A stretch of DNA of 64,000 nt from Pseudomonas khavaziana (GTDB lineage Bacteria > Pseudomonadota > Gammaproteobacteria > Pseudomonadales > Pseudomonadaceae). A model generated the notes under the pieces. The model ran no database searches and had not been told where the DNA came from. It worked only from the letters and a program-made list of their open reading frames with translations. A program made the translations under genes and the position numbers. The stretch spans positions 328,570 to 392,569 of the forward strand of contig NZ_JAHSTT010000006.1 in NCBI RefSeq assembly GCF_019145205.1, written 5' to 3'. This document shows positions 26,203-35,070 of this stretch, one piece after another; position 1 is the first letter of the stretch; every line of letters starts with the position of its first letter.

Positions 26203-27192
26203 CTACATTGAACTGCGGGCCGCTCCGGGCGGTTGCCCGGTGATGCGCTTGAAGGCACGGCTGAACGCCGCCTGGGAGGTGTAGCCGAGGCGTTGCGCGA
26301 CGGTTTCGATGGGCATGCGCTCCAGCGTCAGCCACTGGCTGGCCAGGCGCATGCGCAGCTCCGTGGCGTAGCGTAATGGCGGTATGCCGAGGATCGCCTG
26401 GAAGCGATCGGCAAATACCGAGCGCGAGGTATGGCACTGCGCGGCCAGTTGCGCCACGCTCCAGTCGCGGCCCGGTTGCTGGTGCAGGGCGAGGAGGGCG
26501 CGGGCCAGGCGTGGGTCGCGTAGCGCCGCCACCAGGCCCGAGGTGTTGCCACAGGCGCATTCGACCCAGCCGCGTACGATCATCGCCGCCACCACATCGG
26601 CCAGGCGCGCCAGGATGCCGGCGAAGCCGATGCGGGCCGTGGAGACTTCCCGTTCCATCACCGCCAGGATCGGCATCAGGCCAGGGTAACGCTGGCCCCC
26701 GGCATCGATCAGCATCAGCGCCGGCATCAGGTTGCCGAGCCCCTGGATGCTGCCGAGTTCGAACTCCATGCAGGCACTGAACAGCAAAGTGTTGGGGACG
26801 GTCTCGGGTGACGCATCCACGGCGCAGACGGCGTCTCCCAGCGGTGCGCTGTCGAAATCGCCGATGTCTTGCACATCGATGCTCGCGTCGGATAACAGTG
26901 CATGCGCGCCGCCATGGGCGATGAACACCGCATTGCCCGCCGACAGTTCGAAAAGGTCGCCATCCTCGCCGCGCAAGGTCACGTGGCCGGCCGCGAGAAA
27001 GTGGAAATAGGCATGGCCGGGCTTGGCGCCAAATCCCATGCCGAAGGCCGGCCCGGCCTGGATGCGCCGGTACTGCACACCGCGCAGGCGCATACCACGC
27101 AACAGTTCATTGATCAGGTCGGAAGACAGGGTAAAAGCATCCGCGGCAGTCATGTTCGGGGTTTCGGTCAAAAACTCAAGGGTTTGCATCAT
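26203..27192 (-). CDS. AraC-family regulator with N-terminal cupin-like domain
   Basis: The 329-residue protein has a sensory half (HAYFHFLAAGHVTLRGEDGD, DLFELSAGNAVFIAHGGAHAL) and a C-terminal double helix-turn-helix (WSVAQLAAQCHTSRSVFADR and PIETVAQRLGYTSQAAFSRA). It is divergent from the MFS exporter gene, with only about 60 bases between them, so it most probably controls that gene. Two adjacent ATGs mark the start. Confidence 0.9.
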   Translation of the reverse strand: MMQTLEFLTETPNMTAADAFTLSSDLINELLRGMRLRGVQYRRIQAGPAFGMGFGAKPGHAYFHFLAAGHVTLRGEDGDLFELSAGNAVFIAHGGAHALLSDASIDVQDIGDFDSAPLGDAVCAVDASPETVPNTLLFSACMEFELGSIQGLGNLMPALMLIDAGGQRYPGLMPILAVMEREVSTARIGFAGILARLADVVAAMIVRGWVECACGNTSGLVAALRDPRLARALLALHQQPGRDWSVAQLAAQCHTSRSVFADRFQAILGIPPLRYATELRMRLASQWLTLERMPIETVAQRLGYTSQAAFSRAFKRITGQPPGAARSSM

Positions 27193-27254
27193 AGATCATC
27201 CTGCCAGGCAAACCTAGACTGGCCGCCTTGCTAATGATCTGAGGATGACCTGTG

Positions 27255-28481
27255 ATGAGTGAATATGCAGTCCAAGCCCCTGCCGGGGTGGTGACGGAGC
27301 CGGCGTGGCTTGCGGTATTTTCTTTGGCAATGGGGGTGTTCGGTTTGCTGACGGCGGAATACCTGCCGGCCAGTTTGTTGACCCCCATGGCCTTGGACCT
27401 GGGTGTTTCGGAAGCGCTGGCCGGCCAGGCGGTGACGGTGACGGCGGTGGTGGCGTTGTTTGCCGGCTTGCTGGTGCCCGGCCTGACCCGAAGCATCGAC
27501 CGGCGCGTGGTGCTGCTGGGGTTCTCCACGCTGATGATCGCCTCCAACTTGCTGGTGGCGCTGTCTTCCAGCCTGACCGTGCTGTTGTTGATGCGCATCC
27601 TGTTGGGCATCGCCTTGGGCGGTTTCTGGAGCATGGCGGCGGCAGTGGCCATGCGCCTGGTGCCGGCGGCTTCCCTGCCGCGGGCGCTGTCGATCATCTT
27701 CAGCGGGATTGCGGCGGGCACGGTGGTCGCCGTGCCGCTGGGCAGCTACTTGGGTGGCCTGTACGGCTGGCGCAGTGCGTTTATCGCGGCGGCTGCCGTG
27801 GGTGGGGTGACCCTGGCGTTCCAGGCGTTCACCCTGCCGCGCCTGGTGCCCAACGGCACCGCGCGCCTGCGCACCGTGCTGGAGGTGTTGCTGCGCCCGG
27901 GCATCGCCATGGGCATGTTCGGCTGCGTACTGGTACATACCGCGCATTTCGCGCTGTTCACCTATATTCGTCCGTTCCTGGAAAGCACCACCGGCGTCGA
28001 CACCCAAGGGCTGGCCCTGATGCTGCTGGGTTTTGGCGCGGCGAATTTTGTCGGCACCTTGCTCGCCGGTTGGCTGCTGGTGCGCCACCCGCGTGGGACG
28101 TTGGTGTTGATGCCGGTGCTGGTAGGCATTGCGGCACTGGCCCTGGTCTGGCTGCCGGTGTCACTGCCGGGCCAGGCGTTGCTCCTGGCGCTGTGGGGCA
28201 TGGCGTTCGGCGGCGTACCGGTGGCATGGTCCAATTGGGTCGCCCGCGCCGTGCCGGACCAGGCCGAAAGTGCCGGCGGCATGGTGGTCGCCTCAGTGCA
28301 GTCGGCGATTGCCGCAGGGGCTGCCGGTGGCGGGTTGATGTTCAGCGTCAGCGGCATTGGTGGGGTATTTGTGGGCGCGGGCGTGTTGATGTTGCTCGCG
28401 GCCTTGCTTATTGCCCTGCGCGTACAGGTGCCTCGACGAGACGGGGAAGCCGGTGTGACGCACCACCCGTCTTTGGTTTAG
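27255..28481 (+). CDS. MFS transporter, DHA1 (efflux) type
   Basis: The protein has 408 residues and twelve hydrophobic helices. Signatures are FGLLTAEYLPASLLTPMA, the motif-A-like loop GLTRSIDRR and ALGGFWSMAAAVAMRLVP. This is the family of AraJ-like and nucleoside/purine exporters. The ATG at 27255 is preferred over the GTG one codon earlier; GAGG lies ten bases upstream. It is paired with a divergent AraC-type regulator, suggesting inducible export of a small molecule that cannot be named. Confidence 0.9.
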   Translation: MSEYAVQAPAGVVTEPAWLAVFSLAMGVFGLLTAEYLPASLLTPMALDLGVSEALAGQAVTVTAVVALFAGLLVPGLTRSIDRRVVLLGFSTLMIASNLLVALSSSLTVLLLMRILLGIALGGFWSMAAAVAMRLVPAASLPRALSIIFSGIAAGTVVAVPLGSYLGGLYGWRSAFIAAAAVGGVTLAFQAFTLPRLVPNGTARLRTVLEVLLRPGIAMGMFGCVLVHTAHFALFTYIRPFLESTTGVDTQGLALMLLGFGAANFVGTLLAGWLLVRHPRGTLVLMPVLVGIAALALVWLPVSLPGQALLLALWGMAFGGVPVAWSNWVARAVPDQAESAGGMVVASVQSAIAAGAAGGGLMFSVSGIGGVFVGAGVLMLLAALLIALRVQVPRRDGEAGVTHHPSLV

Positions 28482-28523
28482 TCTGGAACGCTTCGTTGAT
28501 CACAATCCCTGAGGAGCAGTGGC

Positions 28524-29354
28524 ATGGCTGACTATCTACCCCCAAAGGTCTGGACCTGGGACACCGAGAGCGGCGGCACCTTCGCCAGTATCAACCGGCC
28601 CATCGCCGGTGCTACCCACGATAAAGAGCTGCCGATCGGCAAGCATCCGCTGCAGCTGTATTCCCTGGCCACGCCCAACGGGCAGAAGGTCACGATCCTG
28701 CTCGAAGAGTTGCTGGCCCTCGGGCACACCGGCGCCGAATACGACGCCTGGCTGATCAAGATCGGCGACGGCGACCAGTTCGGCAGTGGCTTCGTGGCGG
28801 TGAATCCAAACTCGAAGATCCCGGCCCTGATGGACCACAGCGGTGCCACGCCGATTCGGGTATTCGAGTCCGGGGCGATCCTGCAGTACCTGGCCGAGAA
28901 ATTCGGCGCGTTCTTGCCCAGCGAGCCTGCAGCCCGGGCTGAATGCCTGTCATGGTTGTTCTGGCAGATGGGCAGCGCGCCTTACCTGGGGGGTGGCTTC
29001 GGGCATTTCTATGCCTATGCGCCGAGCAAGATGGAGTACCCGATCAACCGCTTTGCCATGGAAGCCAAGCGCCAGCTGGATGTGCTGGACAAGCGCCTGG
29101 CGGTGAGCGAGTACATCGCCGGCGATGAGTACACCATTGCCGATATCGCCATCTGGCCCTGGTACGGCGGGCTGGTCAAGGGCCGTTTGTATGGCGACTC
29201 GGCGGAGTTTCTCTCGGTGCATGAATACAAGCACGTGCTGCGCTGGGCCGACGCAATTGACGCCCGGCCGGCGGTGCAGCGCGGGCGGCGGGTGAATCGG
29301 GTGTCGGGTGAGGAGCAGTTGCCTGAACGGCATGATGCGAGTGACCTGGACTGA
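28524..29354 (+). CDS. yghU: YghU-type glutathione transferase / disulfide-bond reductase
   Basis: The 276-residue protein carries the family's long N-terminal extension (YLPPKVWTWDTESGGTFASINRP) before the thioredoxin-like fold (HPLQLYSLATPNGQKVTILLEE, NSKIPALMDH, FESGAILQYLAEKFG) and the C-terminal helical domain (DEYTIADIAIWPWYG). E. coli YghU and YfcG of this Nu class bind two glutathiones and reduce disulfides. It follows the MFS gene by 42 bases and may be co-transcribed. Confidence 0.93.
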   Translation: MADYLPPKVWTWDTESGGTFASINRPIAGATHDKELPIGKHPLQLYSLATPNGQKVTILLEELLALGHTGAEYDAWLIKIGDGDQFGSGFVAVNPNSKIPALMDHSGATPIRVFESGAILQYLAEKFGAFLPSEPAARAECLSWLFWQMGSAPYLGGGFGHFYAYAPSKMEYPINRFAMEAKRQLDVLDKRLAVSEYIAGDEYTIADIAIWPWYGGLVKGRLYGDSAEFLSVHEYKHVLRWADAIDARPAVQRGRRVNRVSGEEQLPERHDASDLD

Positions 29355-29384
29355 TTCAGATCCAGTATTGGAGGGTGCAAGCCC

Positions 29385-29540
29385 TAATGCCAGTCAGTTA
29401 AGGCTTTTTTGTAGGCGCGGGCTTGCTCGCGAAAAACTTACAGGCGCCGCGTGCATTCAGCAAACACGCGTTATCGTTGACGTTTTCGCGAGCAGGCTCG
29501 CTCCTACAGAAGGCGATGACCGCTTAACTGACTGGCATTA
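29385..29540. mobile_element. MITE with 18-bp terminal inverted repeats, copy 1
   Basis: Ends are TAATGCCAGTCAGTTAAG and its exact inverse. Flanking decamers GTGCAAGCCC (29375-29384) and GGGCAAGCCC (29541-29550) form a target duplication with one mismatch. The interior is a TGTAGG-type ~100-bp palindrome (29410-29508). The right flank continues CCCTCCCACA, so it has inserted into a REP. Confidence 0.85.
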
Positions 29541-29581
29541 GGGCAAGCCCCCTCCCACATTTGGATATCCTTAGCCTCGGT

Positions 29582-30508
29582 TTACTTGTAGCGCTGTTCG
29601 AATACCGCCACCTGTTCGGGCTTGATCAGTTCAAACGGCACCCACACTTCGGCTTCAATCGGTTCGCCCTTGATCATCTTGATCGCCGCTTGTACCGCCT
29701 GGGTCGCCTGGGCCTTGGGGTCCTGGAACACTGAGGCAGCAAGCAGCCCACGCTTGATCGCCGCCAAACCGTCGGGCAAACCGTCGATGCCGACGATCGC
29801 AATCTCGCCCTTGGCCTTGCCCGCCTGCTGCAACGCCATGGCCGCACCGATTGCCATTTCATCGTTGTTGGCCACGATCGCATCGAACTGCGTGCCTGCC
29901 AGCAGCCAGTTGCTGGTCAGGTCCATGCCTTTGTTGCGTTGCCACTCGGCGCTTTGCTGCTCGACGATCTTGATACCGGGAAAGTCCTTTAGCACCTGCC
30001 TGGCGCCTTCGGTGCGGTCATGGGTGGCGTTCTGCGCAAGGTCGCCCATGATGATCGCCACGCTGCCCTGGCCGCCGAGTTTTTCCGCGAGGTAGCGCAT
30101 CTGCAGTTGCCCGGCCTCGATGTCGTTGGACGCCACCGTAACCACGCCCTTGGGCAGCGTGCGTTCATCCGGGTGGCGGTTGACGTACACCAGTGGCGTC
30201 TTGGCCGCCACGGCGGCGCGGGTGATGTTGGCAGTGGCAGCCGTGTCGACCGGCAGTACGATCACCGCATCGACTTTCTGGTTGAGAAAACCTTCGACCT
30301 GGTTGAGCTGGCGCACCACATCGCCCTGGGCGTCTTCGAACTGGATCTGCACGTCCTGCTGTTTCGCCGCGGCCTCCAGACCGCCACGTACATAGGTCAT
30401 GAAGTTATCGTCGACCCGGGCGATGCTCACGCCAATGCGGTACGCGGCGAAAGTCCATTGGCTGAACAGCAACAGCAGCGCGGCCACTAGCAATGAATAA
30501 CGATGCAT
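29582..30508 (-). CDS. Periplasmic sugar/cyclitol-binding protein (MocB/RbsB-like)
   Basis: The 308-residue protein has a signal peptide (MHRYSLLVAALLLLFSQWTFA) and a type-I periplasmic binding fold (YRIGVSIARVDDNFMTYVRG, VDAVIVLPVDTAATANI, DAIVANNDEMAIGAA, VGIDGLPDGLAAIKRG). This group includes ribose-, inositol- and rhizopine-binding proteins; rhizobial MocB is one. No ABC ATPase or permease lies beside it, so it must share a transporter encoded elsewhere or act as a sensor. AAAGGA lies about ten bases before the ATG. It is the last gene of the sigma-54-driven minus-strand operon, 19 bases after the isomerase. Confidence 0.88.
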   Translation of the reverse strand: MHRYSLLVAALLLLFSQWTFAAYRIGVSIARVDDNFMTYVRGGLEAAAKQQDVQIQFEDAQGDVVRQLNQVEGFLNQKVDAVIVLPVDTAATANITRAAVAAKTPLVYVNRHPDERTLPKGVVTVASNDIEAGQLQMRYLAEKLGGQGSVAIIMGDLAQNATHDRTEGARQVLKDFPGIKIVEQQSAEWQRNKGMDLTSNWLLAGTQFDAIVANNDEMAIGAAMALQQAGKAKGEIAIVGIDGLPDGLAAIKRGLLAASVFQDPKAQATQAVQAAIKMIKGEPIEAEVWVPFELIKPEQVAVFEQRYK

Positions 30509-30527
30509 AAGGGTGTTCCTTTTATTG

Positions 30528-31307
30528 TTATAGGGTGAATGCCTGGCGGAAGCGCTCCAGGGCCAATTCGCTGGTGCCGCTGGCCCAGCCCTCCAGGCCG
30601 ATTACGCCGGTGTAGCCCATGGCGTGCAGCGCACGGGCAATCGCCGGGTAGTGGATTTCGCCGGTGCCGGGCTCCTTGCGCCCGGGCACGTCGGCCACCT
30701 GGATTTCACCAATGGCGCTGCCGGCGCGCTGGATCAATTCGATCAGGTTTCCTTCGCCGATCTGCGCGTGGTACAGGTCCAGGTTCATCTTCAGGTGCGG
30801 GCTGCCCACGGCTTCGACCAGCGCCAGGGTCTCGTCGGCGCGGGCGAACGGCGTGCCGGGGTGATCGACGGCGGTGTTGAGGTTTTCCAGCAGGAACACG
30901 CGGCCAGCGTCTTCCCCCAGGCGCGCGATTTTTTCCAGGGTCTTGCAGGCGCTCAGCCACATGCGCCCCGAGGTCTGGCTGACCGGCTGCACCGGCAAAC
31001 CGCCGTCGCCCAGGCCGGTGCCGTGCAGGTTGAGGCTGGGGCAATTGAGGCGCTCGGCGATGCCCAGGGATTCGCGGGCGCTGTCGAGCAGTTGGCGGCT
31101 GCCTTCGGGGTCGGTGAGGGTGCCGCTGATGTAGCCGGTCATCGAGGTGAAGTTCGCGCCGGTCGCGGCCAGGGCGTCGATGTTCTTGTCGGTCCAGCTC
31201 CAGATTTCGGCGCTGAACCCCAGGGCGTGGATACGTTTGACCCGTTCGATGAAGGGCAAGTCGAGGAATACCATCTCGGCGCTGACGGCCAATGTGAACG
31301 GCATCAT
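30528..31307 (-). CDS. TIM-barrel sugar isomerase/epimerase (hydroxypyruvate-isomerase/MocC-like)
   Basis: The protein has about 259 residues of the xylose-isomerase-like TIM-barrel family: LGFSAEIWSW, LLENLNTAVDHPG with the metal-binding glutamate, MNLDLYHAQIGEG with D and H, and IGEIQVADVPGRKEPGTGEI. The last two segments match hydroxypyruvate isomerase and the inosose-handling relatives IolE and MocC. The start overlaps the dehydrogenase stop in an ATGATG arrangement, so the two are translationally coupled. A role in inositol or rhizopine breakdown is inferred from the neighbours. Confidence 0.86.
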   Translation of the reverse strand: MMPFTLAVSAEMVFLDLPFIERVKRIHALGFSAEIWSWTDKNIDALAATGANFTSMTGYISGTLTDPEGSRQLLDSARESLGIAERLNCPSLNLHGTGLGDGGLPVQPVSQTSGRMWLSACKTLEKIARLGEDAGRVFLLENLNTAVDHPGTPFARADETLALVEAVGSPHLKMNLDLYHAQIGEGNLIELIQRAGSAIGEIQVADVPGRKEPGTGEIHYPAIARALHAMGYTGVIGLEGWASGTSELALERFRQAFTL

Positions 31308-32323
31308 GGCCGCGCCCCTTGCACGGCCACAGACTTGCCGGTTTCGTACGACTCGATGCAAGCGCGCGCAATCGCCAGGGCTGCGCGCGCATCTTCACCG
31401 CTGGCCAGGGGCTTGGCACCGCTGCGCAGGCAGTCGACAAAGTGGTTGAGCTCGGCAACATAGGCGTCGTGTAGCAGGTCAGTGTCCATTCGCTGGGTAT
31501 CGGCCTGGATGCCCTCGGCCAGGTATCGCACGAGGTCGCAGTGATTGAGGCTGCCCATGCTCAGCATGCCTTCGCTGCCGAACACTTCACCGCGCACATC
31601 GTAGCCATACACCGCCTGGAAATTGGCCTCGGCGGTGGCGATGGCGCCGTTGTCGAAGCGGATCGTGACCACGGCGGTGTCGAGCAAGCCTTGGCTTTTA
31701 TACGCAGGGGCGATCAGCGCGTCGGCCATCACATATACCTGCACCGCTTCGGCGCCGGGGTTGAGGTAGCGCAGGGTGTCGAAGTCGTGGATCAGGGTCT
31801 CCAGGAAGATCACCCATTGTGGTGAAGCGGCTGGGTTGTTCAGCGCCGGGTCGCGGGTCAGCGAACGCAGCAATTGCGGCGTGCCGATGCGACCGGCGGC
31901 GACGTCGAGATGGGCGGTACGGAAGCTCTTGGCGAAACGCCGATTGAAACCGACCTGCAACGGCACGCGGGCGTCGGCGGCAGCGGCGATGGCGCGATCG
32001 GCTTCGTCCAGGGTGATCGCCATGGGTTTTTCGCAAAAGATACCCTTGCCGGCGCGGGCGGCGCTGATCACCAGTTCGGCGTGGCTGCGGGCGGGGGCGG
32101 CAATGAGTACGCCGTCGATGTCCGGGTCGTCCACCAGCTGTTGCGGGTCGGTATAGACCTTGTTCACCCCCAGCTCTGCTGCCAGGCGTGCGGCCTGGCC
32201 GGGTGTGGGGTCGGCGATGGCGGCAAGGCAGGCGCCGGGGATGTGGCGGGCCGCCGTAAGGCCGTGGAAGCTGCCCATGCGACCGGCACCGATCAAACCC
32301 AGGCGGATGTTCTGTGTACTCAT
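31304..32323 (-). CDS. Gfo/Idh/MocA-family dehydrogenase (inositol/rhizopine-type)
   Basis: The 339-residue protein has an N-terminal Rossmann domain (IRLGLIGAGRMGSFHG) and the family signature EKPMA (CEKPMAITLDEAD). The C-terminal domain contains the catalytic-type segment ETLIHDFDTLRYL with D and H. Closest family members are inositol 2-dehydrogenase (IolG) and MocA, which oxidise cyclitols with NAD. The ATG at 32323 is chosen because the nucleotide-binding strand follows directly. It is the first gene of the minus-strand operon and has a sigma-54 promoter at 32382-32397. Confidence 0.9.
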   Translation of the reverse strand: MSTQNIRLGLIGAGRMGSFHGLTAARHIPGACLAAIADPTPGQAARLAAELGVNKVYTDPQQLVDDPDIDGVLIAAPARSHAELVISAARAGKGIFCEKPMAITLDEADRAIAAAADARVPLQVGFNRRFAKSFRTAHLDVAAGRIGTPQLLRSLTRDPALNNPAASPQWVIFLETLIHDFDTLRYLNPGAEAVQVYVMADALIAPAYKSQGLLDTAVVTIRFDNGAIATAEANFQAVYGYDVRGEVFGSEGMLSMGSLNHCDLVRYLAEGIQADTQRMDTDLLHDAYVAELNHFVDCLRSGAKPLASGEDARAALAIARACIESYETGKSVAVQGARP

Positions 32324-32381
32324 GAAAAGACCCCTTTTTATTGTTGGCCCGCAGGAAAATTCTGGCTGGCATAGGGGAAGG

Positions 32382-32397
32382 AGCAAGGGTTATGCCA
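32382..32397 (-). promoter_or_regulatory. Sigma-54 promoter of the cyclitol operon
   Basis: On the minus strand the sequence reads TGGCAT, five bases, TTGCT, a match to the -24/-12 consensus TGGCAC-N5-TTGCW with one deviation. Transcription would start near 32370, about 47 bases before the dehydrogenase ATG. The divergent gene encodes a sigma-54 activator. Confidence 0.85.
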
Positions 32398-32460
32398 ACT
32401 CATAACTCACTGATTTGTAATGTGTTATTAAAATAAATAAACAAAATGTGTTCATTCGGA

Positions 32461-32484
32461 TGACATGTCTATACTGACATGTCA
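32461..32484. promoter_or_regulatory. Probable activator binding sites (upstream activating sequence)
   Basis: TGACATGTC occurs twice (32461-32469, 32475-32483); each contains the perfect palindrome GACATGTC. They lie roughly 65-90 bases upstream of the sigma-54 -24 element, as expected for an enhancer, and immediately before the activator's own start. Confidence 0.65.
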
Positions 32485-32495
32485 AAAATGTGAAC

Positions 32496-34469
32496 ATGGA
32501 TGCCTTAATGAGCCTTACATTCAGCGTGCAAGACCTCGAATACCTCACTGCTCTTGGGCCTGCTGCGCTGAATGACGGCCCCGTCGCTGCGTTGGAGCAG
32601 GGCTGGCGAGCGTGTCTGTCTGGCCAGCTCGAACGCCCGGCCGAGGTACGCCAGGTCATCTGGGATTCCTGGCGACGCAGCGTCGAGGCAGGTATCGATC
32701 CCGAGGACAGCCACTACCGTTTCGTGGCCGCCGAAGCGCTGGCGGCAACACTGGCCAATCACCGCGTATTGATCGCCGCCGCCGCGCAAGTCATGCACGG
32801 CTTGCTGGCCTATAACCCACGTGGCCATATCAACCTTACCGATGCCGAGGGCACCACCTTGTATTTCTGCGGGCTGGATATCACCCCCGTCGGCAGTCGC
32901 CTGTTGGAATCGGTACAGGGCACCAACTGTACCGGGTTGGCGCTGGCCGAAGACCGTCTGATGTACGTGTTGGCCGAGGAGAATTTCGCCGGCGCCCTGC
33001 GTCAGCGTCGCATGCACTGCGCCGCTGCGCCGATCAAGGATGCCCAGGGCCAGACGCTGGCCATGCTCACGCTGACCGCCGAGCCCGGCTGGTTTCATTT
33101 CCATACCCTGGGCACCGTCCAGGCGGCGGCCGAAGCGGTGTCGCGACAGATGGCGCTGCAGGTGTTGCTGGATGAGCAGCACGCCGTGCTCGAAGTGCTG
33201 AACGAAGGCTTGGTGGTGCTGGATGAGCGCGGCTGCATCAAGGCGCTCAACCGTTATGCGCGGCAGTTGTTCGGGGTAGGGCTGGAACTGATCGGCAGTC
33301 CGTTCCAGCGCCTGGGGCGCAGTGAGTTGGGTGGCGCGCTGGGTGAGCCGGTGCGCGACCTCGATTGTACCTTCGAGCTGCACGACCGCAGCCAGCTCGC
33401 GTGCCTGGTCTCGGTATGCCCGCTGGAGCAGGGCGGGGTGATCGTGTCGGTACGCGAAAACCGTCGCATCCGCGAAATCACCCGGCGCCTTATCGGCACC
33501 CAGGCTCGCTACACCTTCGATACCATCCAGGGCACCTCGCGGGCGATCCAGGACGCGTTGCACCTGGGGCGCATTGCCAGTCGCGGCGACGCCACCACCT
33601 TGATCCTCGGCGAAAGCGGCACCGGCAAGGAGCTGTTTGCCCAGGCCATTCATAACGCCAGCGAGCGTTGCAGCGGCCCGTTCGTGGCGGTCAACTGCGG
33701 CGCCATCCCCCGTGACTTGGTGCAGAGCGAACTGTTTGGCCATGTCGAAGGCGCGTTCACCGGCTCGGCACGGGGTGGGTCGGCGGGCAAATTTGAATTG
33801 GCCGATGGCGGCACCATCTTCCTGGATGAAATTGGCGATATGTCCTTCGATGCCCAGGTCAGCCTGTTGCGGGTGTTGCAAGAGGGAGAAGTGACCCGCG
33901 TGGGCGCGAAAAATTCGCGGCCAGTGGACGTGCGCATCATCGCCGCCACCCATCGCAACTTGAGCCAGGCAGTGGCCGAAGGTGCGTTTCGTGAGGATCT
34001 TTACTACCGCCTCAATGTGTTGAACCTCACCGTGCCGCCGTTGCGTATGCGTCGCGAGGATATTCCGCTGTTGGCACGGCATTTCCTGCAGCGCTGTGTG
34101 CGTTCGTTGCGTAAGCCAGTGCAGGGTTTCTCGCCGGAGGCGCTGGCGCTGCTGTCAGCCCATGGCTGGCCGGGCAATGTGCGTGAACTGGAAAACGCCA
34201 TCGAGCGGGCGACCAACCTGGCGATGGGGGAGTTGATCCAGCCGGCTGATTTGCCGCTGGAAACCCAGCAACGGGAGACGCTGCGCCTTTACCAGCCCCA
34301 GCCCGCCCAGGATCTGAGCAGCCATGAACTGCACGCCATCGTCGCCGCGCTGAAAAACACGGGTGGCAATATTCGCCTGGCGGCCCGGCAACTTAACGTG
34401 TCGCGGGGTGGGCTGTATAACAAGATGAGTCGGTTTGGCTTGGATGCAGGGGATTTTCGCGGGCGGTGA
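32496..34469 (+). CDS. Sigma-54-dependent activator, AcoR-like (GAF-PAS-AAA-HTH)
   Basis: The protein has about 657 residues. An N-terminal GAF-type sensor is followed by a PAS-like segment (VLEVLNEGLVVLDERGCIKALNR). The AAA+ domain has Walker A GESGTGKE (about residue 372), the sigma-54 contact loop GAFTGS (about 420, usually GAFTGA) and Walker B GGTIFLDEIGD. The C-terminal helix-turn-helix is RLAARQLNVSRGGLYNK. No receiver domain is present, so a small effector is sensed directly. Starts at GTG 32490, ATG 32496 and ATG 32508 are all possible. It is divergent from the dehydrogenase operon and is its obvious activator. Confidence 0.92.
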   Translation: MDALMSLTFSVQDLEYLTALGPAALNDGPVAALEQGWRACLSGQLERPAEVRQVIWDSWRRSVEAGIDPEDSHYRFVAAEALAATLANHRVLIAAAAQVMHGLLAYNPRGHINLTDAEGTTLYFCGLDITPVGSRLLESVQGTNCTGLALAEDRLMYVLAEENFAGALRQRRMHCAAAPIKDAQGQTLAMLTLTAEPGWFHFHTLGTVQAAAEAVSRQMALQVLLDEQHAVLEVLNEGLVVLDERGCIKALNRYARQLFGVGLELIGSPFQRLGRSELGGALGEPVRDLDCTFELHDRSQLACLVSVCPLEQGGVIVSVRENRRIREITRRLIGTQARYTFDTIQGTSRAIQDALHLGRIASRGDATTLILGESGTGKELFAQAIHNASERCSGPFVAVNCGAIPRDLVQSELFGHVEGAFTGSARGGSAGKFELADGGTIFLDEIGDMSFDAQVSLLRVLQEGEVTRVGAKNSRPVDVRIIAATHRNLSQAVAEGAFREDLYYRLNVLNLTVPPLRMRREDIPLLARHFLQRCVRSLRKPVQGFSPEALALLSAHGWPGNVRELENAIERATNLAMGELIQPADLPLETQQRETLRLYQPQPAQDLSSHELHAIVAALKNTGGNIRLAARQLNVSRGGLYNKMSRFGLDAGDFRGR

Positions 34470-34556
34470 ATGATTGCCCGTGTGCAGATTAAAGGTGGGG
34501 GCTTCGATGGCGGCCTGACAGCCGACCGCTAACCAACGTATGCCCCGCGATCCAAA

Positions 34557-35054
34557 TGTGGGAGGGGGCTTGCCCCCGATGGCGGCCTGACAGCCGACCT
34601 GGATGTTGGATTGGGCCGAGTACATATCCGTTATTTGGGTAACGGCCACTATGGGTTCCGCTCTTACAGCGGGTCACTTTTGAAAAGCGCAAAAGTAACC
34701 AAAACGCTCTTGCCCCACCACTCGGCACCTCGCTTAGGCTCGGTGTGCCCGTAATCCGACCTGGATTTGGGGGGCCGCCGCCACGCGCCATCCATGGCGC
34801 GGGGCGGCTAAACCGGCATCCCTGCCGGTTTACCCCCCAAATCCAGGTCGGATTACGGCCAGCGTGGTTTGACGGGGCGCCTAAGATCAAAAGCAGATCA
34901 AGATCAAGAGCGGCTCGCTCCGCATCGTGGTTACTGGGGGCTGCTACAGAGTTGTGTAGTTATCCATGCTGCGCTAGCGGTGTGTCAGCCTCTGAGTTTT
35001 TGGCGGGGCCGTCGCCATCGGGGTAGGTCGAATCTTCGCACTGTCCCTCTCACA
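34557..35054 (+). repeat. 0.5-kb REP-bounded repeated element, copy B
   Basis: It has the same block order as copies A and C, bounded by TGTGGGAGG and a decayed TCTCACA end. It fills the gap between the convergent activator and LacI-family genes. The stretch 34470-34556 before it holds REP remnants only. Confidence 0.85.
34749..34858. repeat. Palindromic core of repeated element, copy B (perfect outer stem)
   Basis: Outer arms 34749-34774 and 34833-34858 are exact inverse complements over 26 bases. Inside are the same two smaller stems as in the other copies (GCGCCAT/ATGGCGC and AAACCGGC/GCCGGTTT). Confidence 0.9.
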
Positions 35055-35070
35055 TTGTGTTCTTTGTGTC

